From the NCBI GenBank assembly GCA_965262255.1, contig OZ253505.1, positions 744,001-808,000 of the forward strand: a stretch of DNA of 64,000 nt, given 5' to 3'. Made by a program: the position numbers and the translations under genes. Below, in pieces: positions 40,539 through 50,891 of this stretch (positions are counted from its first letter, which is position 1; each line of letters opens with the position of its first letter). Under the pieces are notes generated by a model. It was not told where the DNA came from. It did not search any database and was given only the letters and a program-made list of their open reading frames with translations. The DNA is from JANQQC01 sp965262255 (GTDB lineage Bacteria > Pseudomonadota > Alphaproteobacteria > Caulobacterales > Hyphomonadaceae).

Positions 40539-42762
40539 TAAAAACTTTCTACTTGGTAAGGGGGAGCGACTTACCGAAGACATTCCTCCTGTGCCTAGAG
40601 GAGGACCAAAGCGTTATCCCTATACGTTTAATGAAACACGAGTTCGTCTATCTCCCATGATTTCAGAAACAGTCAAAGCCGTCAAAAAGTTACCCGTCAA
40701 AGCCTGCGCTGGCGGTAAAGGCTTGATCACGCTTACGATGAATCCAGAATTTCTGGCTAAATCATTTTTTCCTGCATCTCTACTTAACAGCCTAAGCTTA
40801 ACCACGGTAGGAAGCCGACGAAAGAATATTGTCCCAGAAAAGCGAACGGGCAAGAAATCGCCAGAGGAAACTGTGACGACCGAATTTTTTATGATGGGAA
40901 TGCGCAAAAACATCGAGAAATGGACTACTATTTTTGATACTATTGACCAAGATTCTCGGAGAGTGAAAGAACAACTAACTACAATTGAAGAAATCTGTGC
41001 ACCCTCGGCTGAAAGTAAGCTGATTGGCAAGTTCGCAGATAACGAAGTCGCAAAACTAGAACTTGTTTTGCACACAAATGAAATTGAGGGAGAGAAAACA
41101 GTCTTTCCCGAGTTACGCAATTACTTGGAAGGGTTCTCACTTTATGAATCGTTTGAAAAACGCTTCTATGTCAACGGACTTGCTTTTGCTACGATTGAAG
41201 CCCCTTCGGAATTGATACTTGATGTTTCTATGTTTACTGCAATTAGAGCCATACGTAGATTACCACATTTAAGAGAGTTGCGTCCTGTGCTGAGAACCAA
41301 GAAACTTGGCAAAAAGTTCGCTAACTTGCCAGACACCTCCGCAGTCAATAAAGACGTTAAAGCTGCAATTTTTGATGGAGGAATCCCCTCTGATCACGCT
41401 CTGACAAATTATGTAACAATCAAAGAACCAAATGGACTCGGGGTACCGATTCCCGGGGGTCTAGACCACGGTGTCGGGGTTACTTCTGCATTTTTGTTTG
41501 GGTCAATTGATACTACGGGTGAACTACCTCGTCCTAACTGTCATATCGACCATTATCGTGTTTTAGACACAAGTTCCGTGCCACCTGAATCTGAATCCGA
41601 CATGTTTGATGTTCTTGACCGGATCAAAGAAGTATTGACAACAGAAAAATATGATCTTGTCAATCTTAGCATTGGACCTGCAATCCCAATAATGGACGAT
41701 GAAATTCACGCTTGGACCGCGGTTCTAGACCACTTAATTAAGAAAAAAAATTTGTTAATGGGAATAGCTGTTGGCAATACCGGAGATAGCAACTCGGAAT
41801 TCGGATTAAACAGAGTACAAGTTCCGTCAGATTGTATAAATGCCATAGCCGTCGGCGCTTGCGATAGTCAGAAGCAAGATTGGAAACGTGCAAGTTATAG
41901 CTCGGTTGGTCCTGGAAGAAGTCCTGGATACGTTAAGCCCGATTTGGTCGCTTTTGGCGGTTCAGTGTCTGAACCATTTCTAACTCTTAGCTCAAATAGT
42001 TCAAACCACATTTTCGAATCAGCAGGAACCTCTTATTCTGTTCCGCTTGCACTGAGGATGGCATCTGGAATACTGGCCCATTATGATCGCAAAATTAGCC
42101 CACTGGCAACCCGCACTTTGCTTGTTCACGCCGCCGAAAACAATAGTATCGAAAAATCGGAGGTTGGTTGGGGCCGAATTCCGAACCACCTTACAGATAT
42201 TGTTGTGTGTGACGATAAGTCCGTGAAAGTTCTATATCAAGGAAAAATTTCACCGTCTAAATACCAAAGAGTGCGCATACCTATGGTTGATGAAGAAATC
42301 AAAGGAATTATTAGCATAAAGGCTACAATCTGCTACCAATCCGAAAGTGATCCCAGTTTCCCCGATACTTACACTCAGACCGGATTAGAGCTAACCTTTC
42401 GCCCTCATGATGAAAAATTTTTAGGCAAATCTCAAATCAACCCCCAATCAAAACCGTTTTTTGGGAAAAATAGTGTTGGACTATCAGAAACCAAACTTCG
42501 AAGTGCAGCTTGGAAATGGGAAAATTGCCTGAAAGAAACACGTAAATTCCAAGGCAAATCTCTTCACAATCCTTGCTTTGATGTTCACTATAATTCTCGG
42601 CAAGGTGGTCAGAATTTCAAACATGAAACGGCTTTAGATTATGCAATGGTCATTTCAGTTGAAACCGGTAACGATTTAGAGTTCTATAACAAGATTCGGC
42701 AAAAGTACGCCACACAATTAGAAGTACTGAAGCCGGTGGTAGAACTGCCAGTCAATGTCTAA
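40531..42762 (+). CDS. ietS: Subtilisin-like serine protease (S8), IetS-like
   Basis: A 743-residue protease. The catalytic triad is visible: Asp282 in AAIFDGGIPSD, His313 in LDHGVGVTSAF and Ser501 in ESAGTSYSVPLAL; NLSIGP and VGNTGDSNSE match the oxyanion region. A long N-terminal region of about 270 residues and a C-terminal region of about 200 residues have no motif known to me. No signal peptide is present, so it acts in the cytoplasm, unlike most subtilases. In IetAS systems the ATPase probably controls the protease upon phage or plasmid entry. Translationally coupled to the ATPase gene. Confidence 0.82.
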   Translation: MTDKNFLLGKGERLTEDIPPVPRGGPKRYPYTFNETRVRLSPMISETVKAVKKLPVKACAGGKGLITLTMNPEFLAKSFFPASLLNSLSLTTVGSRRKNIVPEKRTGKKSPEETVTTEFFMMGMRKNIEKWTTIFDTIDQDSRRVKEQLTTIEEICAPSAESKLIGKFADNEVAKLELVLHTNEIEGEKTVFPELRNYLEGFSLYESFEKRFYVNGLAFATIEAPSELILDVSMFTAIRAIRRLPHLRELRPVLRTKKLGKKFANLPDTSAVNKDVKAAIFDGGIPSDHALTNYVTIKEPNGLGVPIPGGLDHGVGVTSAFLFGSIDTTGELPRPNCHIDHYRVLDTSSVPPESESDMFDVLDRIKEVLTTEKYDLVNLSIGPAIPIMDDEIHAWTAVLDHLIKKKNLLMGIAVGNTGDSNSEFGLNRVQVPSDCINAIAVGACDSQKQDWKRASYSSVGPGRSPGYVKPDLVAFGGSVSEPFLTLSSNSSNHIFESAGTSYSVPLALRMASGILAHYDRKISPLATRTLLVHAAENNSIEKSEVGWGRIPNHLTDIVVCDDKSVKVLYQGKISPSKYQRVRIPMVDEEIKGIISIKATICYQSESDPSFPDTYTQTGLELTFRPHDEKFLGKSQINPQSKPFFGKNSVGLSETKLRSAAWKWENCLKETRKFQGKSLHNPCFDVHYNSRQGGQNFKHETALDYAMVISVETGNDLEFYNKIRQKYATQLEVLKPVVELPVNV

Positions 42763-42960
42763 ATTTCTCACGAAATATCTAGTAACTGCTATTAGAGTAC
42801 TTTTGGTTAGAGTTGTCTCAATTCCGAGGGAGCTTTGTTCCGATAGTCTATGCCAAAAAAATATGGACAACTTGTTCCGAAACTGCTCCAACTAAATTCG
42901 ATTTGCATTATGTGGTCGATAAAAAACAAACTTTATAAGACATCAAAACGCGCACAACAA

Positions 42961-44412
42961 TTAGTTATTCGCAGAACGTCGCAAAAATGCTGGTATCTCC
43001 AGATCATTAGTATTAAAAGGCGCACCCTCGTTTTTCGAAACTTTATCACCTGCCGACTGGCTGGAATCGGCCTGTGACCTAGCCCCGAAACCGGGTTTCT
43101 TCTTCCCCCATCCAAACAAGTTTCCAAACCCTGAACCACCTTCTCCGGACGGAGATGCATTCGGTTGCACTTCCGGCTGAATTTCTTGCTCCGTCACAAT
43201 TCGGGGTGGAGGGGGAGGTTCTTTCTCCGCTTCTGTTCTTACGGTTGTTTCAGCACCAAAGATTGGTCTAGAAGGAGGCGACGGCTCTATTATTGGTTCT
43301 TCTTCTCGCTCAATTTCTTCAACTTCATGGTCCACTTGCTCATCAGTATCCTCTATCGACTCCTCTGTTTGCTCGGCAGTTTCTTGGACCTCACTGACGT
43401 TTGTTACGATGACAGGTTTTACGACATTGACATCTTTTTTGATTGTTGGTTGAGGCTGCGCGATCGGCTTTGCGTTAAAAACTCCGGCTGCGACAACCGC
43501 CACTCTAAACTTTCCATTCATCTCAGTATCGTAAGTCGTTCCAACAATAATGTTGGCATTAGGATCAACCTCGTCTCTTACTTTATTGGCTGCCTGATCA
43601 ACCTCAAACAGAGTCATATCGTAACCACCGGTCATATTTATCAGAACGGCTTGCGCTCCAGCCATTTCTACTTGTTCTAACAGCGGATTTTTAATCGCGG
43701 CCTCGGCTGCGTCAATAGCACGGGTTTCTCCAGACGCTTCTCCCATCCCCATCATAGAAGAACCCATATTGCTCATAATCGAACGAACATCGGCAAAATC
43801 CAAATTTATTACGCCCGGATTAACCATGAGATCCGTTATGCTTCTCACCCCTTGATTCAATACCTCATCTGCTAACCTAAACGCTTCGGCGAAGGTTGTT
43901 TTTTCATCGGCAATTAGAAAAAGATTTTGATTGGGGACAACGATTAACGTATCTACCATTGCTTCTAACGCACTTAATCCTTCTTCCGCAGCCGCCATTC
44001 GCCGGGTACCCTCAAATCCAAAGGGTTTTGTTACAACTCCCACTGTTAGAATATCCATTGAACGTGCTTCTCTAGCAATAATAGGAGAAGCCCCTGTCCC
44101 GGTTCCACCGCCCATTCCAGCGGCCACAAAAACCATGTTCGCACCTTGTAGGCGTTCGCGTATAATGTCTAAACTTTCTTCTGCTGCTGCTTCGCCTATA
44201 TCTGGCCGAGCCCCCGCCCCTAACCCCGAAGTTGTTTTTGGGCCTAGCTGAATCCGGTCGGTTGTTTTTGAACGTTCTAACGCCTGATTGTCGGTATTCG
44301 ACACAACAAACTCTACGCCCTGCAGGCCGCTCGCCATCATGTTATCGACAGCGTTACCTCCTGCTCCGCCTACCCCAAATACTAGGATGCGTGGTTTAGT
44401 GTAATCAATCAT
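42961..44412 (-). CDS. ftsZ: Cell division protein FtsZ
   Basis: The tubulin-like GTPase that forms the Z ring. 483 residues. GTP-binding motifs VFGVGGAGGNAVDNM and AGMGGGTGTGASP, T7 loop NLDFADVRSIM. The C-terminal half from about residue 320 is a long acidic and proline-rich linker, and the end DLEIPAFLRRSANN is the conserved FtsA/ZipA-binding tail of alphaproteobacteria. Lies 113 bases downstream of ftsA. Confidence 0.98.
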   Translation of the reverse strand: MIDYTKPRILVFGVGGAGGNAVDNMMASGLQGVEFVVSNTDNQALERSKTTDRIQLGPKTTSGLGAGARPDIGEAAAEESLDIIRERLQGANMVFVAAGMGGGTGTGASPIIAREARSMDILTVGVVTKPFGFEGTRRMAAAEEGLSALEAMVDTLIVVPNQNLFLIADEKTTFAEAFRLADEVLNQGVRSITDLMVNPGVINLDFADVRSIMSNMGSSMMGMGEASGETRAIDAAEAAIKNPLLEQVEMAGAQAVLINMTGGYDMTLFEVDQAANKVRDEVDPNANIIVGTTYDTEMNGKFRVAVVAAGVFNAKPIAQPQPTIKKDVNVVKPVIVTNVSEVQETAEQTEESIEDTDEQVDHEVEEIEREEEPIIEPSPPSRPIFGAETTVRTEAEKEPPPPPRIVTEQEIQPEVQPNASPSGEGGSGFGNLFGWGKKKPGFGARSQADSSQSAGDKVSKNEGAPFNTNDLEIPAFLRRSANN

Positions 44413-44525
44413 GATTTGTTAGTTCCATAGAAAACAGAAGCAAAATTCCCAAAAATGCCTACCATCTATCGGTTCAATTATAGTCGCAGTTTACAAGAGT
44501 TACAGGCCTAGGCATTCGCGAATAC

Positions 44526-45806
44526 TTAAAAGTTTTCGCGCAACCAACGATATATTTGTCCGATACCAAGGAATCCATCTGATTGAGGTTCTTCTTTGAA
44601 GGTTTGTGTCACATCGTGATTTGACTCGAAACACATTGCCAGCAGACCTGCGACAGCGGCATAATCTGGCGTACTATAGGCATTTCCGAGAATATCTGTC
44701 GCCAATGGTCTGCCCAAGCGGACCGGCATTTGCATGACTTTCATTGCAATTTCGTGAACCCCTGCTAGTTGGCTAGCACCTCCCGTTAAGACCAAACGAG
44801 AAGGATACGCCACTCCTAAATCAGCAGATCTTAGTACGCGAAGTATACTTTCAAACGTTTCTTCGATTCGGGGTTGTATGATTTGTGCGATTTCGCCGCG
44901 CCGGATTTGCCTCGCGTAAAGTTGACCGTTGTCATTCAGTACAGCGCATTCGACGAGCGCCTGCTGACCAGCGGCTACGACTGCAATCCCGTGTTTAAGT
45001 TTGAGCCTTTCGGCAGCTTCTGAAGTTGTTTTCAAAGCGCTAGCGACATCTGCGGTAACGGAATTCCCACCTACAGATAATACGTGCATCCAAGTTGGTA
45101 CATTTTTCCGATAACACGATAATGTTGTGACACTCGCCCCCATGTCGATACACAAAGCCCCGTGGACTCTCTCATCGGGAACCAAAGTTCCAGCACCGCT
45201 TGCAATGGCAAGTGAGGTGATCCCACCAATATTCAAATGCGCCCGAGAAAGCACCTCAGAAAAATTTGCTAGAAAATTTTTTGGCGCGGACATAACGTTA
45301 AGTTTGGCTGTCAGTTTTCTTCCGATCATTCCGAGCGGTTCACCGACATCCATTCGATCATCCAATGCATAAGTGACGGGGTAAGCAGATAAAATTCTTG
45401 AACCTCTCATTTCCGCTTTATTTAGGGCAATCCGCTGGACACGTTTGATGTCGCGAGTAGAAACAGCACTTTCAGCCGTTTCGGTTGTTTCCTGAACATG
45501 CCGTGACGTTATTCGACTTCCCGAAATTCCCAGTACTACTGAGTCAACTGTTTCTTGTGCCATCCGTTCCGCCTCGGCAACAGCGACACGAACAGAGCGT
45601 TCAAGTCCCTCCATATCTGAAATTTCACCGGCTTTGATTCCAAGTGTGCGGTGTTGCCCCCATCCGAGTAACGAATATGCCTTTGAATACTGGTCAGCGC
45701 TTCCAATCAGACAAACTGTTTTTTTGTCTCCGATGTCAAGAACGGCAGCAGGTTCGCCTTCTTTAAGACCAAACGGTCGCTTAGGACTCCTTTGATATTT
45801 CGCCAC
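44526..45806 (-). CDS. ftsA: Cell division protein FtsA
   Basis: The actin-like membrane tether of FtsZ. 426 residues with the actin ATPase motifs AVLDIGDKKTVCLIG, GALCIDMGASVTTLS and LVLTGGASQLAG. The C-terminus ends in a short amphipathic helix (GQIYRWLRENF) that binds the membrane. The GTG start overlaps the TAG stop of ftsQ by one base (TAGTG), so it is coupled. Confidence 0.97.
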   Translation of the reverse strand: MAKYQRSPKRPFGLKEGEPAAVLDIGDKKTVCLIGSADQYSKAYSLLGWGQHRTLGIKAGEISDMEGLERSVRVAVAEAERMAQETVDSVVLGISGSRITSRHVQETTETAESAVSTRDIKRVQRIALNKAEMRGSRILSAYPVTYALDDRMDVGEPLGMIGRKLTAKLNVMSAPKNFLANFSEVLSRAHLNIGGITSLAIASGAGTLVPDERVHGALCIDMGASVTTLSCYRKNVPTWMHVLSVGGNSVTADVASALKTTSEAAERLKLKHGIAVVAAGQQALVECAVLNDNGQLYARQIRRGEIAQIIQPRIEETFESILRVLRSADLGVAYPSRLVLTGGASQLAGVHEIAMKVMQMPVRLGRPLATDILGNAYSTPDYAAVAGLLAMCFESNHDVTQTFKEEPQSDGFLGIGQIYRWLRENF

Positions 45807-46657
45807 TACATATCCCTGCCATTTAAGCCGCCGCTAGGTGTCATCACCAAGTGATTTTTAACACGCAGATCAATTTTATCGACTGAACGTTTACTTAGTC
45901 CGTGCCTCTGGTCGATATCATTAAGACGTTGCAAAGCAGTTTCTAATTCGCGATCGCTTGGCAATTTCACCGAAACTCCGGGTTCAAGCTGAATATCCCA
46001 TCTTCGATTAGAAATCCGAGAGGCTGATGCCAATCTTCGCCTAATTTCAGGAAAATCTTGAAGAGAACTTACTAATTTTGGGATTGCTTTTACCGCTCCC
46101 TTCCCTTCAATTTTCATCAAATTTGAATATGAATGCGGTTCTTCGTTTTCCAAAACTTTTCCGTTGGAGCCGACCACTTTCCACTGACGTCCCTCTAGGA
46201 ATAAGGCCACGGGGACGACTTCCCGATCAACCAAAATAACGATCCTGTTCGGCCATAGCCTGTAAATATCGACAGTCGTTACTAATCCAGTAGACTCGAT
46301 TTTTTTCTGTATCTCGTAGGGATCGGCGACAAACATATTGTCACCAATACCGATTCCCGTTGAGTCAAGAATCGGACCAACTTTCGCCGATTGATTCTCA
46401 ACTCCTACTATTTCAATCGAAGCAACCTCGAAGCCTGCACTTCTTACTGTTTTGTCGATGCGATTCACTATGTGTTGCTGAATTTCAAATATTCGCCCCC
46501 CCGTCCAGAAGGTCATTCCTACTGGAATAGCGATAAGAATGGCAAGTCCCAACAGTATAATCGACAGGTTTGATCTCTTACTGGCACCGGATTTAGATGC
46601 CGTAGACTTTTCCTTCTTACGATTTTTTTCCTCAGAATTTCTTTTTACCTTGGGCAT
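45806..46657 (-). CDS. ftsQ: Cell division protein FtsQ
   Basis: Bitopic divisome protein. 283 residues: a lysine-rich cytoplasmic start, one membrane segment (LSIILLGLAILIAIPVGMTF, about 30-50), a POTRA domain (FEVASIEIVGVENQ...) and the beta domain. Overlaps ddl by 13 bases and ftsA by one. Confidence 0.94.
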   Translation of the reverse strand: MPKVKRNSEEKNRKKEKSTASKSGASKRSNLSIILLGLAILIAIPVGMTFWTGGRIFEIQQHIVNRIDKTVRSAGFEVASIEIVGVENQSAKVGPILDSTGIGIGDNMFVADPYEIQKKIESTGLVTTVDIYRLWPNRIVILVDREVVPVALFLEGRQWKVVGSNGKVLENEEPHSYSNLMKIEGKGAVKAIPKLVSSLQDFPEIRRRLASASRISNRRWDIQLEPGVSVKLPSDRELETALQRLNDIDQRHGLSKRSVDKIDLRVKNHLVMTPSGGLNGRDM

Positions 46658-47565
46658 GATGCATCCTCAATCATCCACACAACCAAATCTTGAAACGACA
46701 TTCCTCTATACGCTGCCTGTTCCGGAACAAGTGAAGTTGGGGTCATACCAGGCTGGGTATTCATTTCAAGTAGCACAAGTCGATCATTAACTTCATCATA
46801 CCTAAAATCTGCACGAGTAACCCCCCTACAACCCAATATCTCATGGGCATTATGACTAACCTCAAGGGCTCGTTTAGCAACGGATTCAGACACCTCCGCC
46901 GGAAGTGTATGTTCTGAGCCTCCAATCTCGTACTTTGCCTGATAATCGTAAAAGTGATTACCGGGGAGAATCTCCGTCACAGCGAGTGGATCACCTCCTA
47001 ATACTCCGACTGTCAGTTCCCTTCCCGAGATAAATTCCTCTGCCATTAGATTATCACCAAACGTCCAATCTTCAGACAATAAGGTTTCGCTTGGCACAGG
47101 ATCATTCTCACCGACAATGACAACTCCAAGGCTAGACCCATTTGAAATTGGTTTCACAACGTAAGGGCGGGGTAGCGGATGATTTTTCGCAGCCTCAATT
47201 CGACTTACTGCTACATCTTTAGCTACATCAATTCCAATGCTTTGGAAAACGTTCTTAGATTTTCGTTTGTCCATTGCTAGGGCTGACGCTAATACACCGG
47301 AGTGCGAGTATGGAATTTCAAGAGTTTCGAATATTCCTTGGGCGCAGCCATCCTCTCCCCATATTCCATGGAGTCCGTTGAGAATTATGTCAGGGTCGAC
47401 TTCTGCGATTTGATTTGAGATATCGTGCCTTGCATCAATTGGGACAACTTTGTAACCCGCGCTTCGCGCTGCATCAATCATCTTTCTGCCGGAGACTGCA
47501 GATACGTCTCGTTCAGGTGACCATCCACCGTAGACGACTGCGATGCGTGTATAACTTTTTTTCAA
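46645..47565 (-). CDS. ddl: D-alanine--D-alanine ligase
   Basis: Makes D-Ala-D-Ala for peptidoglycan. 306 residues, ATP-grasp fold: VVYGGWSPERDVSAVSG, LHGIWGEDGCAQGIFE, PYVVKPISNGSSLGV, ADFRYDE, LEMNTQPGMTPTSLVPEQA. Starts at TTG (47565) with a GGGGA ribosome site at fitting distance. First gene of the division cluster visible here; murC/murB usually precede it but are absent, replaced by a TonB receptor gene. Confidence 0.96.
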   Translation of the reverse strand: MKKSYTRIAVVYGGWSPERDVSAVSGRKMIDAARSAGYKVVPIDARHDISNQIAEVDPDIILNGLHGIWGEDGCAQGIFETLEIPYSHSGVLASALAMDKRKSKNVFQSIGIDVAKDVAVSRIEAAKNHPLPRPYVVKPISNGSSLGVVIVGENDPVPSETLLSEDWTFGDNLMAEEFISGRELTVGVLGGDPLAVTEILPGNHFYDYQAKYEIGGSEHTLPAEVSESVAKRALEVSHNAHEILGCRGVTRADFRYDEVNDRLVLLEMNTQPGMTPTSLVPEQAAYRGMSFQDLVVWMIEDASCPR

Positions 47566-47765
47566 TTGTCGTCCCCTGAGTCGCGACTAGGTAGGATTAA
47601 ACTAGGTGGACTTATTATAAGTTAATTGTGGAAATACCAAGACGGACGCTACATAAGCTAACGTATATTTACGGGTTGAATTTTAACTTTATGAGTTTTT
47701 TCCTTATTTCTATACCATTCCTCACATGCGAATCTCAAGAAAACTACTTTGTTGAACTTTTATCC

Positions 47766-50700
47766 TCAAAACTCTATCTGACTTCCTATCTTAATCGTCC
47801 GCCCATATGAAGGATGGGTGTAAGGATCGTAACCCTGATCGAGAGGTGCTGCAGGAGGATCTTTATCAAACACATTCCAAGCTGACAGGAACAAATTGTA
47901 TCCGAAACGTTCCATTAGGTCTAAACTATAAGTGATATCCCATTGAGTGAAACTGTCTAGGGTTCTAATCCTGTCAAAATTACTCGAAGGGTTATATCTT
48001 TGATCATCGTACTCTGAGGTGAATCTCGCATCAATCCGGATATTGTGGAATTGACTGCGCAGATTGCCCCACAAATGGGCTTTCATCTCTGGTAATGAAC
48101 GGGCAAAATTATTTCGATTGAGATAACCTAAACCATCAAAACCTGATACTTGTATATCTTCAATCTGATAACCCCCTACATCATACTCTAGTATTATCGT
48201 TGCCTCGGCACCGAGAGTGACCACCGATCGCGCTGTATCAAACACATACTCAGCCCGCAAATCCAATCCTGACGTTTGCACTTTCGGCCCATTGATAATA
48301 TTTGTAACGATCCTAGCGATCCCACTCGCCGTTGGCGTACTCTGATTTTGAAATGTTATGCGATCAAGAATTTTAGCATCGTATTGCTTATTGTTTATTG
48401 CCTTTACGACCTCAGAAACGATGCGGTCATGACTTTCAACTATAATTGTGTCGGAAAAATTAAAGTTGTAATAGTCTACTGACGCTGTCAATCCGCTATA
48501 AGAAAAGATGCCACCGACATTGAAACTCACTGACGTTTCAGGATCTAAATCCGATCTCCCTGTTTGGTCGACGGCCTTGAACGCCCCCGTAACTCCGATG
48601 TACTGAAGTGTAGTTTCCCGACCGGAGTTAAGTTGATTTAAAGTGGGTCCTTTGAAAGAGGTTTGCGCGGAACCTCGAATGGAAAACAAATCGTTGGCCT
48701 TAAACTTAAACGCGACTTTAGGATCAACTGTTTGACCTACATCACCAGGATATTTTTCATATCTCAACGCAACTTGGACATCGATGTGATCAGATATCGG
48801 AAGTTGCCATTCAGCGAACCCGGCAAAAATGTTCTGATTTTTGCTGTAAGGGTTTATGCCAGCCAGGTAAGCAAAAAGTCCATTTGGCTGAGACGTAGTA
48901 CCATCCGGAGCGACGCATAGCCCACCGCCACCTATTATTGCATTTGGATTCGAGCAGGGATTTTTAGTATTATCCGAACTATCAACGGGATCAACATCGT
49001 ATTCTTCGTGGCGGAATTGAAATCCCAATGCCCATCCAACATTCCCTCCTCTTAGCTCCCAACCGCTATCACCATTGAACGCTCCGTCAAGGGTAATTAG
49101 ACGAGTTGAACTTGTTCGACTTAAACCATAGTCTCTCATCCAGTTAGTTAGTTCCTTTGAGTTAGCAAGTTCGGAACGGTATTGCGGATTTACTTCACCA
49201 GTAACACCGTGTTCAGGTATCGCATTTGAGAACGGATTGAAATACACACAGCCGTTTTCTCCCGCTACTGTCCCTGTACAGTTTGGGCCACCGAACCCTT
49301 TTAGTGCGCGTTCAAAGGCGTAGATTTTTGTATCTCTTTGAAGATTAGTGGACTCAGCTTCAGAGAATCCAATTCCAATATCCCAAACTGTTCCGCTCTC
49401 TAATTCTCCTGAAAGGGATGTTGCGAAACGTAATGTTCGCCTTTCCCTTACACCTTGCTCCGCACCGCCGGTCACTGGATTTCCACCAAACCCAAACGGT
49501 CGCCCGTAAAACACCAACGCAGATGTCTCGGCATTGTTTGGATCTAATGTACCCGCAACCGTTCCATCATCATTATATTTTGTATAAACAATATTTGCCC
49601 AGTCGGGGTTTTGTCTTCGAAATTCTAATAACCCCGGATGGTCAGGAAGAATGATCTGACCAAATAGTTGGTTTGGCGGATACGCTGGAGAGGTTCTCCA
49701 TCTTGGGACATCGGTATAACCGACCAAGGCTTCTAAATGGAGCTCCACACCATCAAAATCATAATTGAACTCAGAAAACATCTGTACTCGAAGTTCATCT
49801 TCCACTAAGTTAGCGAACTGCGTGTACTGAAATCTGCACCTTACTCTCTGCCTAACGGTACCGTCCGCATCGGGAATCGGATCAGCCACGCCACCAAATC
49901 GTTCACAGTTTGGATCTGCTAGAGCGAAACGAAGCGGAGTTTTTCGAACAGAGTTCGGCCCGGTACCTGCCTCCATGTTACCTCGCGCTACAAACGCACC
50001 GGGGTTCCCGATTGAAGACCATCCTCCGAGTTTGTTTTCTTCAAAACTTAGCGACGCCCAATCTCTGTCTATGATTGCAAGTTCGTTACGAATATTTTGT
50101 CCAATGCTCGTAACCCAGCTTCCTCGGTCGAACTGAAACCCGTAAGCAACTGCAACATTATAGTTACCGTTTGAACCGTCAATAAACTCTGAATCGGCGC
50201 TTACTTTCAGGCCTTCTAACTTGTCGTTTGTAATAAAGTTGACAACACCCGCGATTGCATCAGATCCGTATAACGCTGCAGCTCCATCCTTTAGCACCTC
50301 GATTCTTTGGATAGCCCCTGAAGGAATCATATTTGTGTCGACGAACAGTTGAGCTTGCTCACCAATTGCGATTGGACTGAATGTTTGTCGTCGTCCATTG
50401 AGAAGAACCAAAGTTCTGCCTGCTCCTAAACCGCGAAGATTTACGTTGGAAGTGCCTTGAAGACCACGCGAAGTGAAGTTATTGGTTTGTCCATCGGTTC
50501 CCGACGACACACCGAGGTTTCTTATCATGTCCATAAGCTGAGGGCTACCTTGGACACGTAAGTCTTCTGAAGACATTACGTCGACAGGTAAAGCTGCATC
50601 TTCGGCTGTTCCGCGAATGTATGACCCAGTAACGACGACTCGTTCTAGTGTCTGGTCGTCTAAATCACTGTTATCTTCGGCGTTGGCAGCCACAGAGTTG

Positions 50701-50783
50701 AACGCCAGATAAACTGTCAAGAACAGAAAAATTTTGAGAAACGATATTCTCAAGATAAAGATTAAACAATTCATAATTTTCAT
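47766..50783 (-). CDS. TonB-dependent outer membrane receptor
   Basis: About 1005 residues from the ATG at 50783, which has AAGGGA before it and gives a signal peptide (FLKIFLFLTVYLAFNSVAANA). A TonB box-like ERVVVTGSYI, the plug (ELPVDVMSSEDLRV-type region, LRGLGAGRTLVLLNGRR, EVLKDGAAALYGSDAIAGVVN) and a long 22-strand barrel follow; the C-terminus ends KIGSQIEF with the terminal Phe. It imports a large substrate across the outer membrane using TonB energy. Substrate cannot be told. The frame extends upstream to 50858 without signal-like sequence. Confidence 0.93.
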   Translation of the reverse strand: MKIMNCLIFILRISFLKIFLFLTVYLAFNSVAANAEDNSDLDDQTLERVVVTGSYIRGTAEDAALPVDVMSSEDLRVQGSPQLMDMIRNLGVSSGTDGQTNNFTSRGLQGTSNVNLRGLGAGRTLVLLNGRRQTFSPIAIGEQAQLFVDTNMIPSGAIQRIEVLKDGAAALYGSDAIAGVVNFITNDKLEGLKVSADSEFIDGSNGNYNVAVAYGFQFDRGSWVTSIGQNIRNELAIIDRDWASLSFEENKLGGWSSIGNPGAFVARGNMEAGTGPNSVRKTPLRFALADPNCERFGGVADPIPDADGTVRQRVRCRFQYTQFANLVEDELRVQMFSEFNYDFDGVELHLEALVGYTDVPRWRTSPAYPPNQLFGQIILPDHPGLLEFRRQNPDWANIVYTKYNDDGTVAGTLDPNNAETSALVFYGRPFGFGGNPVTGGAEQGVRERRTLRFATSLSGELESGTVWDIGIGFSEAESTNLQRDTKIYAFERALKGFGGPNCTGTVAGENGCVYFNPFSNAIPEHGVTGEVNPQYRSELANSKELTNWMRDYGLSRTSSTRLITLDGAFNGDSGWELRGGNVGWALGFQFRHEEYDVDPVDSSDNTKNPCSNPNAIIGGGGLCVAPDGTTSQPNGLFAYLAGINPYSKNQNIFAGFAEWQLPISDHIDVQVALRYEKYPGDVGQTVDPKVAFKFKANDLFSIRGSAQTSFKGPTLNQLNSGRETTLQYIGVTGAFKAVDQTGRSDLDPETSVSFNVGGIFSYSGLTASVDYYNFNFSDTIIVESHDRIVSEVVKAINNKQYDAKILDRITFQNQSTPTASGIARIVTNIINGPKVQTSGLDLRAEYVFDTARSVVTLGAEATIILEYDVGGYQIEDIQVSGFDGLGYLNRNNFARSLPEMKAHLWGNLRSQFHNIRIDARFTSEYDDQRYNPSSNFDRIRTLDSFTQWDITYSLDLMERFGYNLFLSAWNVFDKDPPAAPLDQGYDPYTHPSYGRTIKIGSQIEF

Positions 50784-50891
50784 CAATTTTCCCTTAACTG
50801 AATTCAAAATTCCAAAATTAAATTTTTTCTGATTTAACCAAAGGGGTGTTTGGTCCATATTTTACCAAAAAAACGCTCTTTTCCCCAAGTC

